From: Shewanella sp. Isolate13 | Lineage (GTDB): Bacteria > Pseudomonadota > Gammaproteobacteria > Enterobacterales > Shewanellaceae | Assembly: GCF_022398325.1 (NCBI RefSeq) | Contig: NZ_JAKEVD010000005.1 | Location: 143,161 to 207,160 of the forward strand | Reading direction: 5' to 3' | Length of the DNA: 64,000 nt | Shown: piece after piece, positions 54,640 to 62,841 of the stretch | Numbering within the stretch: the first letter of the stretch is position 1 | How the letters are laid out: every line of letters begins with the position of its first letter | Position numbers and translations under genes: made by a program | The notes under the pieces: model-generated | What the model was told of the DNA's origin: nothing | The model's input: only the letters and a program-made list of their open reading frames with translations | Databases searched by the model: none

Positions 54640-56259
54640 TTAAACCTCAACTTTTACCAGGTAATGCTCTCCGGGCAGCAGGCTCGCTGGAATACTCTCC
54701 AGTTCGGTATTAATTGATACTGCTGAAAAGCCAATGGCTTCAATTTTTTGAGTCAGGGCAGGCTGTAAAAGCTTAATCTTATTGAGCAGTGACTCATTAT
54801 TGCTTGAAAGTCTAAGAGTGAGTGAGTCCGTTTGCAGATAGCTAGGCCGCGACTTAGCATGCTGTTGCATTTTAGCCGTCACTAAAACAGCGCCGCTGGC
54901 CAAATTGAACTTTAACCTTAGGTTCCAGTAACTCGATTTGTATTCACTACTAGAGGATTGTTTTTGTATATGGCCTTCGATTTGCTCTTGATAGTGATTA
55001 ATAGAGTAGGGAAGGGCAAAGAAGTAATCCGTGGTTTGTTCATTTTTACTGCAAGCTTGTTGATATAAATTCAAGTTATTTATGAGTTTGCAAAGAGACG
55101 GTAGACTGGCCGAGCCCTCGAGTAACTTCATTATCGGCTCGGGCAATCCAAGCTGCAGTTGCAGGTTTTTTAGCCTGCTAGCTAACTCTGGCGTCACGGT
55201 TTTAGTGCTATTTCGGCCTAATAGCTGCAGAAATAACATCTGAATGATGTCAACATGCGTATGCCCGGCGTTTGATATTCCGATTGATGATGAAATGGAT
55301 AGCTGTAGCATGGCTTCTATCGCCTGTTGTAATCGCTGTGGCTGAGTTAGCTCCGCTAAAGGTTCAGGCATCAGGTTTGGTAGGAGTCGCTGTAGCACCG
55401 TCGCTAAGTTTTCTTCGGTAGGGGCTTTTGCCGGGGAGCTGGTCGGTAATCCCCCCGCTTTACGTAATGCTCCGGCAAGGTAATGCCTGTTTACCTCTGA
55501 TACGCTCTCAGGGCTTTTAATTGGAGGGGAAGTGGCTTGAGATCCCTTAGGGAGTTCGCCGTCTCTTGAAATATGCGCTGTCGAAACCGCTCCTAGACGC
55601 TTTAGAAGCGTTTGATACTCGGCGTTAACCTCTATCTTAGGTTGACGCTGCTCAGCTTCGGGCGAAGGCGTTTCAGCTGCTTGCAGAGCCACTGCTCCCG
55701 TATCTAAGTCAGTTAATGAGATTTGCGCCTTAAATTGGATCGGTGAGAGGCAAAGTTGCAATTTATCACCTTGGGCCTTTATACAGGCAGCGTACTCACC
55801 TTTTGCAAGTGAGTTAGATTGCTCCAGCCTTATTGCCGGCGTATTGTCGAACAGGATTTTATTGGCATCAATAGTGGCGTTGGGCAGTGGATAACCTTCT
55901 TTGCGCTTTGCTAGCTGTTGTAGCTTTTTTTCTTGATTTGGGTGACGACTAATTACCGAGAGGAGTGCTTGCGGTAAGGTTTGGTTATAGGAGGATCCGA
56001 GAGCAATTAAAGTACTTTGTGCAATAGTGCTATTAATTTGAACTATATTTAACAGGAAACGTTGGGCTTTAACAAACTGTGTTAAAGGCAGTGGGACAGC
56101 GCTTTTTATGCCGTACTGCTTACCAGAAAGGCCAAGTTTTAAACCATCGTTAGTGGCAATAACAGAAACCGGCACGAGTGCATTGGCACTTTTTCCAGAA
56201 GAGAGCCCGGTCTCTTTAAGGGGCGGCTTTATTATGTTTTGGCTAGTTAAAGGGTCCAA
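54640..56259 (-). CDS. FliK-like protein
   Basis: A 539-residue, mostly Leu/Gln/Ser/Ala-rich cytoplasmic-type protein without signal peptide. The N-terminal 280 residues are variable; the C-terminal 110 residues (NLRLKFNLASGAVLVTAKMQQHAK ... LRLSSNNESLLNKIKLLQPALTQKIEAIGFSAVSINTELE) have the beta-beta-helix pattern of a FliK/Flg_hook domain. Being paired with an FlhB C-domain gene supports a role in export control, parallel to FliK-FlhB. The call is by pattern and neighbour and is less certain than the genuine fliK at 32842. Confidence 0.65.
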   Translation of the reverse strand: MDPLTSQNIIKPPLKETGLSSGKSANALVPVSVIATNDGLKLGLSGKQYGIKSAVPLPLTQFVKAQRFLLNIVQINSTIAQSTLIALGSSYNQTLPQALLSVISRHPNQEKKLQQLAKRKEGYPLPNATIDANKILFDNTPAIRLEQSNSLAKGEYAACIKAQGDKLQLCLSPIQFKAQISLTDLDTGAVALQAAETPSPEAEQRQPKIEVNAEYQTLLKRLGAVSTAHISRDGELPKGSQATSPPIKSPESVSEVNRHYLAGALRKAGGLPTSSPAKAPTEENLATVLQRLLPNLMPEPLAELTQPQRLQQAIEAMLQLSISSSIGISNAGHTHVDIIQMLFLQLLGRNSTKTVTPELASRLKNLQLQLGLPEPIMKLLEGSASLPSLCKLINNLNLYQQACSKNEQTTDYFFALPYSINHYQEQIEGHIQKQSSSSEYKSSYWNLRLKFNLASGAVLVTAKMQQHAKSRPSYLQTDSLTLRLSSNNESLLNKIKLLQPALTQKIEAIGFSAVSINTELESIPASLLPGEHYLVKVEV

Positions 56260-56693
56260 ATTTTAACTCTTCTTTTTGGCTGTAATGTATGACAGTTGAG
56301 TGTGACTGCTAAATGGTTTAAACGACTAACCTTATATACTTCTTAACAAATTTAAAATTGATCTTGTGTGACAACTCAGTATCCTAAGCCATCCTTCACA
56401 TAAAAATTCATATATTTAGCTAAGGGTGTTATTTTTTGGTTAAATCTACGGTCATATCAACTGTATCGACAGCAGGAGTGTATGACTTTAGCGTGAATAA
56501 AGATTTATATGCCTACGTTTATCCATAGCATTGAATCGAATGGTTTTTTGCAAGATAAACAGGTTGCTAATTACCTAGAGTTGGAGCAATCTTGAGCTTG
56601 TTCTAGCAAGAGTTGGTTTTAGCAACAGGGATTAATCTAGGAAGGGTAAGTGTTTATAAGTAATAGAGTAATACCTTTTTCAAAGAGACAATT
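56260..56693. other. Intergenic region without recognised features
   Basis: The 434-bp AT-rich gap between the divergent FliK-like and MlaA-like genes. I see no open reading frame, repeat family copy or convincing flagellar promoter. It should hold vegetative promoters for both genes, but I cannot place them. Confidence 0.5.
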
Positions 56694-57464
56694 ATGAAGT
56701 TTAAATGGATTGTGCTTTCTCTGACGATATTTGCAATGACATCGATAGAAGCGGCCGAAGATAGCAGTACGGATACTAGTCAACAAGTAACGGTAACTTA
56801 TAACGATCCCCGTGATCCTATTGAGGGCTTTAACCGTGCGATGTGGGACTTTAACTACTTGTTTATGGATCGGTATTTCTATCGTCCAGTTGCTCATGGT
56901 TACAATGACTATATTCCACATCCAGTTAAGAGTGGTATTAATAACTTTGTGCTCAATCTTGAAGAGCCATCAAGCCTAGTAAACAATACGTTGCAAGGAA
57001 AGTGGGGCTGGGCTGCCAATGCTGGCGGTCGGTTTACGGTCAATACCACACTTGGTTTACTCGGGGTGATTGATGTCGCCGAGATGATGGGGATGGAGCG
57101 GAAGCAAGATGCTTTCAACGAAGTGCTTGGCTATTACGGTGTGCCAAATGGCCCTTACTTTATGGCACCATTTTTCGGCCCCTATGTTACTCGTGAACTC
57201 GCATCTGATTGGGTTGATGATCTATACTTCCCTTTGTCTGAACTGACTTTCTGGCAGACAGTTTTAAAATGGGGTCTTAAGAACTTGCATAGTCGAGCAG
57301 CTGCAATTGATCAGGAACGATTGGTTGATAATGCGCTTGACCCATATACTTTTGTGAAGGATGCATACTTTCAGCATATGGACTACAAGGTATATGATGG
57401 AGACATTCCTCAACGTGATGACGATGATGAGTTGCTTGATGAGTACATGCAGGAATTAGAGTAG
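56694..57464 (+). CDS. MlaA (VacJ)-like outer-membrane lipid asymmetry protein without lipobox
   Basis: A 256-residue protein of the MlaA/VacJ family (YNDPRDPIEGFNRAMWDFNYLFMDRYFYRPVAHGYNDYIPHPVKSGINNFVLNLEEPSSLVNNTLQG and GYYGVPNGPYFMAPFFGP). MlaA removes misplaced phospholipids from the outer leaflet. The N-terminus MKFKWIVLSLTIFAMTSIEAAED looks like a signal peptide cut by signal peptidase I; there is no Cys, whereas MlaA is normally a lipoprotein. The C-terminus is strongly acidic. No other mla genes are near. ATG with AGAGAC upstream. Confidence 0.9.
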   Translation: MKFKWIVLSLTIFAMTSIEAAEDSSTDTSQQVTVTYNDPRDPIEGFNRAMWDFNYLFMDRYFYRPVAHGYNDYIPHPVKSGINNFVLNLEEPSSLVNNTLQGKWGWAANAGGRFTVNTTLGLLGVIDVAEMMGMERKQDAFNEVLGYYGVPNGPYFMAPFFGPYVTRELASDWVDDLYFPLSELTFWQTVLKWGLKNLHSRAAAIDQERLVDNALDPYTFVKDAYFQHMDYKVYDGDIPQRDDDDELLDEYMQELE

Positions 57465-57560
57465 CATTGGTTAAGTGGACAGATAAGAATAAGAGCTCCG
57501 CTTAAAGCGCAAACAGAAGTAACAAGGATGTTTGTTTACGCTGTTGTCAAAGGGCAGCTT

Positions 57561-58667
57561 ATGGCGCTAAATGAATTAACCATACTTTTTGTGGAAGACG
57601 ATCCCGTGTTTCGCAAATTAGTCACGTCTTATCTTACTAGCCGCGGGGCAAAGGTTGTTGAAGCCGATGACGGCGAACAAGGACTAAACAGCTTTAAAGT
57701 CGAACGTTTTGATCTTGTGATCGCCGATTTGAGCATGCCTAAGCTGGGAGGTTTAGATATGCTTAAGGCGATGAATCAATTTCGTCCTGGGACACCCTCC
57801 ATCATCATTTCCGGTAATCAAGCGATGGCTGATGTGATTGAAGCATTACGCCATGGTGCCTGTGATTATCTGGTTAAGCCTGTAACCGATCTCTACCTAA
57901 TCGAAAACGCAATCCGAGAATGCTTAAATGACTCGCTCGAGGACTCTTTGAACTTAGATGAACAGGAGTCGCTATCTTATCTAGAGCTTAACGAGAATCT
58001 TGCGCTGTTAGAGCAATGTGGTGAAGCGGCCAAGAGCGTTCAACAGCAGCTATTTCCGCCAAGTCGTATTGAGTATAGCGGTGTCGTCATCGACTATAGC
58101 TTATTTAATACCGATGAGGTGAGTGCCCACTTCATTGATACCGCCATGATAGATGAAAAACATGTGATGATGTATATGGCGCACTTTCATCCCCACGATA
58201 ACCGTGCGGCTTTTGCGTCAGTGTTATTAAAGAGCTTCGTTAATCATAAGCTCAAACGTTATCGAAATGGAATATCTCAGGCGATCACCGAACCTTTTAA
58301 TATGTTGGTTTACCTTAATGATCGTATGAGTAAATCAGGGCTAGGCATTGTTGCCGATATGACCTATATCGTGGTCGAATTAACCCATTATCGAGCTGCA
58401 ATTGCACAGGCTGGAAGCGAGTTTCGTTGTTATCTGAAAAATAGTGAAGGCTTGTCTCCTATTGCGCTTTCCGGTTCTTTGCAGCTCGGCATGGCAGATT
58501 GGAGCAAGCCGAGCCTACAGTTTAGAACCTTACAACTCGGTGAGAAGTTATGCATCTCTACCTTGGTTAATGAACATAAGCAGCAGCTTGTTAAAGATCA
58601 GTTTCATGGCTTAGTTTATGACCCAGACTCTACACCCGGCGGGTATATGCAATTGTCATTGAAATAG
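57561..58667 (+). CDS. RssB-like response regulator with PP2C-type output domain
   Basis: A 368-residue protein: receiver domain (residues 5-125) with FVEDDPVFRKL, phospho-acceptor D56 (LVIADLSMPKLGG) and VKPVTD, then a helical linker (QCGEAAKSVQQQLFPPSRIEY) and a degenerate PP2C/SpoIIE-like domain (about 165-365) lacking clear metal-binding Asp pairs. This plan matches RssB, the adaptor delivering RpoS to ClpXP. I chose ATG 57561 with AAAGGG upstream; ATG 57528 is in frame. An anti-anti-sigma phosphatase is the alternative. Confidence 0.72.
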   Translation: MALNELTILFVEDDPVFRKLVTSYLTSRGAKVVEADDGEQGLNSFKVERFDLVIADLSMPKLGGLDMLKAMNQFRPGTPSIIISGNQAMADVIEALRHGACDYLVKPVTDLYLIENAIRECLNDSLEDSLNLDEQESLSYLELNENLALLEQCGEAAKSVQQQLFPPSRIEYSGVVIDYSLFNTDEVSAHFIDTAMIDEKHVMMYMAHFHPHDNRAAFASVLLKSFVNHKLKRYRNGISQAITEPFNMLVYLNDRMSKSGLGIVADMTYIVVELTHYRAAIAQAGSEFRCYLKNSEGLSPIALSGSLQLGMADWSKPSLQFRTLQLGEKLCISTLVNEHKQQLVKDQFHGLVYDPDSTPGGYMQLSLK

Positions 58668-58669
58668 GT

Positions 58670-58700
58670 ACTAGAAAAAACAGGTAATAGGTCCTAGGAA
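58670..58700. repeat. Fragment of mosaic repeat, copy 7 (left remnant)
   Basis: GGTACTAG and AGGTCCTAGGAAG words like those in other copies, right after the response regulator stop. With 59185-59208 it brackets the four-helix-bundle gene. Confidence 0.45.
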
Positions 58701-58768
58701 GTGCGTTAAAACAAAGTGTGAACATTAACTATAATGAGTAATGACTTTGTTTATTCAAGGATGAATAC

Positions 58769-59125
58769 ATGAAAACACTGAATTTTGAAAACTTGGATGT
58801 TTGGAAGAGGGCATCGAGGCTTAGCTGCAATATTTATCATTTATTTAAAAGCTGTAATGATTTCGGATTTAAAGATCAAGTAACAAGAGCTGCCATTTCG
58901 ATCCCTTCAAATATTGCAGAAGGTGAAGAAAGGCAAACAGACAAAGAGTCTGCACGCTTTATGTATTATTCCAAAGGGTCCGCGGCTGAGTTAGTTACTC
59001 AACTATACATAGCAATAGAGGTAGGATTAGTGGATAAGAAAAAAGCTTTAGCTTTGATAGATGAAGCCAAGCAAATATCATCAATGCTAGCGGCATTAAT
59101 TTTGATAAGAAAAGATTCTTTATAA
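58769..59125 (+). CDS. Four-helix-bundle protein (S23/IVS family)
   Basis: A 118-residue helical protein starting FENLDVWKRASRLSCNIYHLF, with FGFKDQVTRAAISIPSNIAEGEERQ, the hallmark of the four-helix-bundle (23S rRNA intervening sequence) family, whose function is unknown. Family members are scattered and often lie in variable chromosomal places. ATG has AAGGA upstream, and a TATAAT box is at 58730-58735. It sits between repeat fragments and ends at a two-way terminator, which suggests later insertion. Confidence 0.9.
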   Translation: MKTLNFENLDVWKRASRLSCNIYHLFKSCNDFGFKDQVTRAAISIPSNIAEGEERQTDKESARFMYYSKGSAAELVTQLYIAIEVGLVDKKKALALIDEAKQISSMLAALILIRKDSL

Positions 59126-59144
59126 ACTAACGGTGCCATAAACA

Positions 59145-59180
59145 AAAAATGCTTCATATTACTACGAAGCATTTTTATTT
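59145..59180. terminator. Bidirectional terminator between convergent genes
   Basis: AAAAATGCTTC, ten-base loop, GAAGCATTTTT then TATTTTTT. The A-run upstream and T-run downstream allow termination on both strands. Confidence 0.85.
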
Positions 59181-59184
59181 TTTG

Positions 59185-59208
59185 CTAGAACCTAGAACCT
59201 AGAACCTA
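59185..59208. repeat. GAACCTA run overlapping the peptide transporter stop codon
   Basis: Three GAACCTA units run up to and include the complement of the TAG stop of the transporter gene, so the 3' end of that gene lies in repeat-family sequence. Confidence 0.7.
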
Positions 59209-60678
59209 TCTTCTAATAGCCTCATGCTCTGCAGTCACTGCAATTTCTTCTTCTAGTGCTTCTTCTTCAGTGTGGTGAGTGCTGTCTTCAGCACCGTGCA
59301 TCCAGTCGACTAGCTTGTCAGCCATGAAGTACAGAATGATACCAGACACGGCTGCTGTGATAGCGATACCCGCGAAGATAGACATAGCGTTAGCAAGTTG
59401 CTCCTCTTTCTCACCGCCGTGACCGATGAACGAACCAACGATACCGCCAATCTTGTTTGCCGCAGCAACAAATAGGAACCATGCACCCATCATTAGAGAG
59501 GCAATACGCAGTGGAGCAAGTTTAGTCACCATAGATAGACCGATTGGAGATAAACATAGCTCACCCATAGTATGGAAGAAGTATGCACCTACTAACCACC
59601 ACATGCTTGATTTAGCATTAGCGTCACCGCCCATCTCTAAAACAGCACCGATCATGAATAGGAAACCAATACCGAGTAGGACTAGACCTAAGGCAAATTT
59701 TACTGGCGAGTTTGGCTCATTCTTACCTAAGCGGATCCAGATAGAAGCAACTACTGGTGCGAAGATAACGATAAACATAGCGTTAAGAGACTGGAACCAA
59801 GTAGTTGGTACTTCCCAGCCGCCAATCATACGGTCAGTAAAGTCGTTGGTGAAAAGGTTCATCAAGCCGCCAGCTTGTTCAAAGCCAGCCCAGAAGATGA
59901 TAGTGAACAGACCCATGATCATAATTACTTTGATGCGATCGCGTTCAATCTTAGTCAGTGGTTCTTTACGGACTTCACCTTTCTCTGCAGCTTTCTCTTT
60001 TTCAAGCTGTGCAGCTGGAGTACGACCGATGTCGCCAAGAAGCTTTTGAGCGAAGACAAACTGAATAATCAGTGAAAGTACCATACCGATACCGGCACAG
60101 ATAAAGCCAGCTTGGAAGTTACCGTCGAAGTAAGCAACGACAGAACCCACAATAATACCAGAAAGGAAAGCACCAACGTTGATACCCATATAGAAGATGG
60201 TGAATGCACCATCACGGCGGTGATCGCCTTCTTCATAAAGGTCACCAACCATGGTAGAGATATTTGGCTTGAATAGACCGTTACCCAGAATAAGCACGCC
60301 TAAACCGATATAAAACACTTCGGTTTCCATGCCTTGAACCCACGCATGGGGGGTACCCAGAATAAACTGGCCGGCAGCCATTAATGCGCCGCCGATAATA
60401 ATCGCTTTACGCTGACCTAAGTAAGTATCTGCTAACCAACCACCGATGAGTGGTGTTAAATAGACCAATCCGGTAAAGGTACCATAGAGAGAGAGGGCAT
60501 CAGCTTGGGTCCAGCCCAATCCGTGACCACCTTGAGATTGCACTGCATCTACTAAGTATAAAACCAAAATCGCACGCATTGCGTAGTAACTGAAGCGTTC
60601 CCATAGTTCTGTTGTAAACAACAGGAACAGTCCCTTAGGATGCCCGAGCATCGTCCCCTGGGGTTTTGCTGCGCTCAT
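59206..60678 (-). CDS. POT family proton-dependent oligopeptide transporter
   Basis: A 490-residue inner-membrane protein with 12 or more hydrophobic helices and the PTR2/POT signatures FTTELWERFSYYAMRAILVLYL (the ExxER proton-coupling motif is seen as ELWER) and FTIFYMGINVGAFLSG. It imports di- and tripeptides with protons. The C-terminus is unusually acidic and His-rich (HGAEDSTHHTEEEALEEE). ATG 60678 has GGAAG upstream; a GTG at 60690 is possible. Upstream 429 bases to rfaH are AT-rich without another gene. Confidence 0.93.
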   Translation of the reverse strand: MSAAKPQGTMLGHPKGLFLLFTTELWERFSYYAMRAILVLYLVDAVQSQGGHGLGWTQADALSLYGTFTGLVYLTPLIGGWLADTYLGQRKAIIIGGALMAAGQFILGTPHAWVQGMETEVFYIGLGVLILGNGLFKPNISTMVGDLYEEGDHRRDGAFTIFYMGINVGAFLSGIIVGSVVAYFDGNFQAGFICAGIGMVLSLIIQFVFAQKLLGDIGRTPAAQLEKEKAAEKGEVRKEPLTKIERDRIKVIMIMGLFTIIFWAGFEQAGGLMNLFTNDFTDRMIGGWEVPTTWFQSLNAMFIVIFAPVVASIWIRLGKNEPNSPVKFALGLVLLGIGFLFMIGAVLEMGGDANAKSSMWWLVGAYFFHTMGELCLSPIGLSMVTKLAPLRIASLMMGAWFLFVAAANKIGGIVGSFIGHGGEKEEQLANAMSIFAGIAITAAVSGIILYFMADKLVDWMHGAEDSTHHTEEEALEEEIAVTAEHEAIRR

Positions 60679-61107
60679 GTATTCTTCCACCTTCGCTTGT
60701 GATTGCCTGTAGCTTAATTTCTGCTACAGAAAATTGATTTGCTTAAATTATTCCAGTCATCCCTAAACAAAGTCGGTTAAGAGTGTTAAGCAATAGCCGT
60801 TTTTGTTGAGGGTTTGGCTGATTTATTGTGGGCTTGTATTCTAATTTTTATTATTTGACGCTGAAAATAGCGCCAAATGCGATAAAGCCTACCTTATATA
60901 CCCTTTATAAGCGGTAAAAGTCAATTTTGAAAATGTAACTGGCCACATATTGACCTATCGAAAGCTGATATGGGTAGGGGAGTGGAAAAGTGAGAGGTAG
61001 GTTATCTTTGAATGGTCTTTGACTTCCAATCGGGGGAGCATTTTTGTTAGTATCGTTGGCCGTGAATGGGACGTCACAGCTTAGTGAATCAAAGGTGAGA
61101 GAATTAA

Positions 61108-61632
61108 ATGAAGGCTTGGTATCTATTATATTGCAAATCTCGTGGCGAGACCCGAGCGCAGCAAAATCTGGCTCTTCAGCAAATTGAGACTTATCTGCCC
61201 ACCTATCCAGAAGAGAAGTTAGTAAAAGGGCAAGTAACCGTACGGCGAGTATCGCTGTTCCCCAGTTACCTGTTTATTAACTTCGATCCTGAAGTTACCA
61301 GTGTTGCCAAAATACACAATACCCGCGGCGTTATCAGGATTGTTGGCTGTAAAGAGCTAATGACGCCTATCGATGATAGCGTTATTCACGCAATTAAACT
61401 GCGTGAGCATAAGTTACTTTCAACATTAATGCCGGAAGAGTCTCGAGCAATACCCGAGATGAAATCAGGAGATAAAGTGTGCTTTACCAAAGGCCCCTTT
61501 GCAGAACTTGAAGGGATCTTTGACGAAGAAAATGGCGAAAAGCGCTGTTTTGTGCTGTTTGAGTTAATGGGAAAACAGCAACGAGTCATAGTAGAAAAAG
61601 ACACAATTCAACCTACTAAGGCTAAATCGTAA
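61108..61632 (+). CDS. rfaH: RfaH, operon-specific transcription elongation factor
   Basis: A 174-residue NusG paralogue. The NGN domain (residues 1-100) has MKAWYLLYCKSRGETRAQQNL and TYLPTYPEEKLVKGQVTVRRVSLFPSYLFINFD, the RfaH form of the NusG core; the KOW-containing C-terminal domain spans about 115-170. RfaH is recruited at ops elements and prevents early termination in long polysaccharide operons. An exact ops element lies 730 bases downstream, ahead of an export gene. GGTGAGAG precedes the ATG. Confidence 0.94.
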   Translation: MKAWYLLYCKSRGETRAQQNLALQQIETYLPTYPEEKLVKGQVTVRRVSLFPSYLFINFDPEVTSVAKIHNTRGVIRIVGCKELMTPIDDSVIHAIKLREHKLLSTLMPEESRAIPEMKSGDKVCFTKGPFAELEGIFDEENGEKRCFVLFELMGKQQRVIVEKDTIQPTKAKS

Positions 61633-62056
61633 AATGAGGTTTGGCTGCCAATAACTGGCAATAACAGGCTAAATTATTTCGATTTTTTCTCAGGCTCAGT
61701 AATTAGAGTTATTATTCAAACTTCCGATTTTACCACTACCTTTGTAAGACATTTGCCATAGTTTGGGTTTTCGGTTTGGGATTGCATGGTGAATAGGTAA
61801 AAGGTGTTTCGAATTAGTAAAGGACTATTAATAACAGATCTACGGTGTCGGGTTAATTGAGTTGAGGCGATGAGATGTCGCTAACAAATGGAGGGTATAC
61901 GGAATCGAGCCGTTCTAGGAGTGTGTTTGCCTTCGTTGGTTTAAGACTTACCAAGCTAAGCATCATTTGAAAATACTAGTCAGCCAGAATGTACAAAGTA
62001 TCATCACCTAAACGACATGTGCCTATAGCATTACTGCACTGATGAGCAGACTAATG

Positions 62057-62062
62057 TATAAT
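62057..62062 (+). promoter_or_regulatory. Possible -10 box of polysaccharide operon promoter
   Basis: TATAAT preceded by ATG. The -35 region is not clear (CTGCAC at about 17 bases). It lies just before the palindrome at 62071 and about 300 bases upstream of the ops element, as expected for a JUMPStart leader. Confidence 0.45.
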
Positions 62063-62070
62063 CTCGCGCT

Positions 62071-62097
62071 GCCCAATTAAATGTTATTTAATTGGGC
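62071..62097 (+). other. Perfect 12-bp inverted repeat in the leader
   Basis: GCCCAATTAAAT, loop GTT, ATTTAATTGGGC. It starts nine bases after the TATAAT box, so it would be at the 5' end of the transcript or act as an operator. No T-run follows, so it is not a standard terminator. Confidence 0.7.
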
Positions 62098-62360
62098 TAG
62101 CTAAGTTGAGTAGATAGATAAGTTTAGAGCTGTGAACAGCAGATACTCACCTAATTGTTTGATTTTAAATGTGTCTTTTAAGGTATAGAAGAAAGAGCAA
62201 AGAAGCGCAAGAAACGAGCGAAAATGAGTTGGCTTAATGTAGAGCTCAGGGCAAGACAGTGATTGTCTAGTTCTGATTTTACCTTAAGTTAATTTGAAAA
62301 ATGACACAAAATCAGACTAGTCCGCACTGCGGACGGGCACGTTGGGAGCCGTAACCTATG

Positions 62361-62372
62361 GGCGGTAGCGTG
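62361..62372 (+). promoter_or_regulatory. ops element (RfaH recruitment site)
   Basis: GGCGGTAGCGTG, identical to the Escherichia coli ops sequence. It is preceded by AGCCGTAACCTATG, reminiscent of the JUMPStart context. It lies about 470 bases before the first gene of the operon and downstream of rfaH itself. Confidence 0.93.
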
Positions 62373-62517
62373 TCTGACACAAATTGTCTGGAACAATTTT
62401 GAACAGCTTTAGCTGGCCTTTAGGTGAAGTATATGGATATACGGAATAAAGGCATCGAATGAAAAGTTTCATTCGTTTAGCGATAGCCGAAGGCCTCTGG
62501 CCGCCACGCGGGTCTGA

Positions 62518-62820
62518 AAGCAAAGAAGGACGCTGCGCTGCTAGGGCGTGACTTCGTCACTTCGAGGGCGTCGCTTTGCTTCTTCTAGAATCTAAAAAAT
62601 CAAGTTCTAGGAGAGGAATAAGTCAGAAACGGGTGCCCTTAGCGATTAGATTTTCCTAGTAGGACGAAGTCCGCTCTAGAAGTGAGCTTGCGAACGCCCT
62701 AGCATCTAGTAGCGCAGCGCCCTTCTTTGTTTACCGTAAGGCCGAAGGCCGTTCGTCTCTGCCTTAAATCGTCTTTGCTTGTTTCGGCTTCAACCGTCTC
62801 AGCTTTTAACCTATTTTTTA
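62518..62820. repeat. Mosaic inverted intergenic repeat, copy 8
   Basis: A clear fold-back copy: 62524-62548 (AGAAGGACGCTGCGCTGCTA...) is complementary to 62695-62726 (...TAGCGCAGCGCCCTTCT) apart from a seven-base bulge and two mismatches. Between and after are GTGACTTCGTCAC, GGACGAAGTCC, GGCCGAAGGCCGTTCG and ACCGTCTCAGCTTTTAACC. It lies between the ops element and the export gene, inside the presumed RfaH-dependent leader. Confidence 0.88.
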
Positions 62821-62841
62821 ACCCTCTCTCGGAGATCACTG

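Noticed and set aside
59426..60049. A 207-residue open frame on the plus strand inside the peptide transporter
   Set aside because: It is the antisense of a strongly conserved membrane protein gene, with no ribosome site and no family resemblance.
62071..62097. A Rho-independent terminator after rfaH
   Set aside because: A perfect stem, but no T-run follows, and it is 440 bases away from rfaH and just after a TATAAT box.
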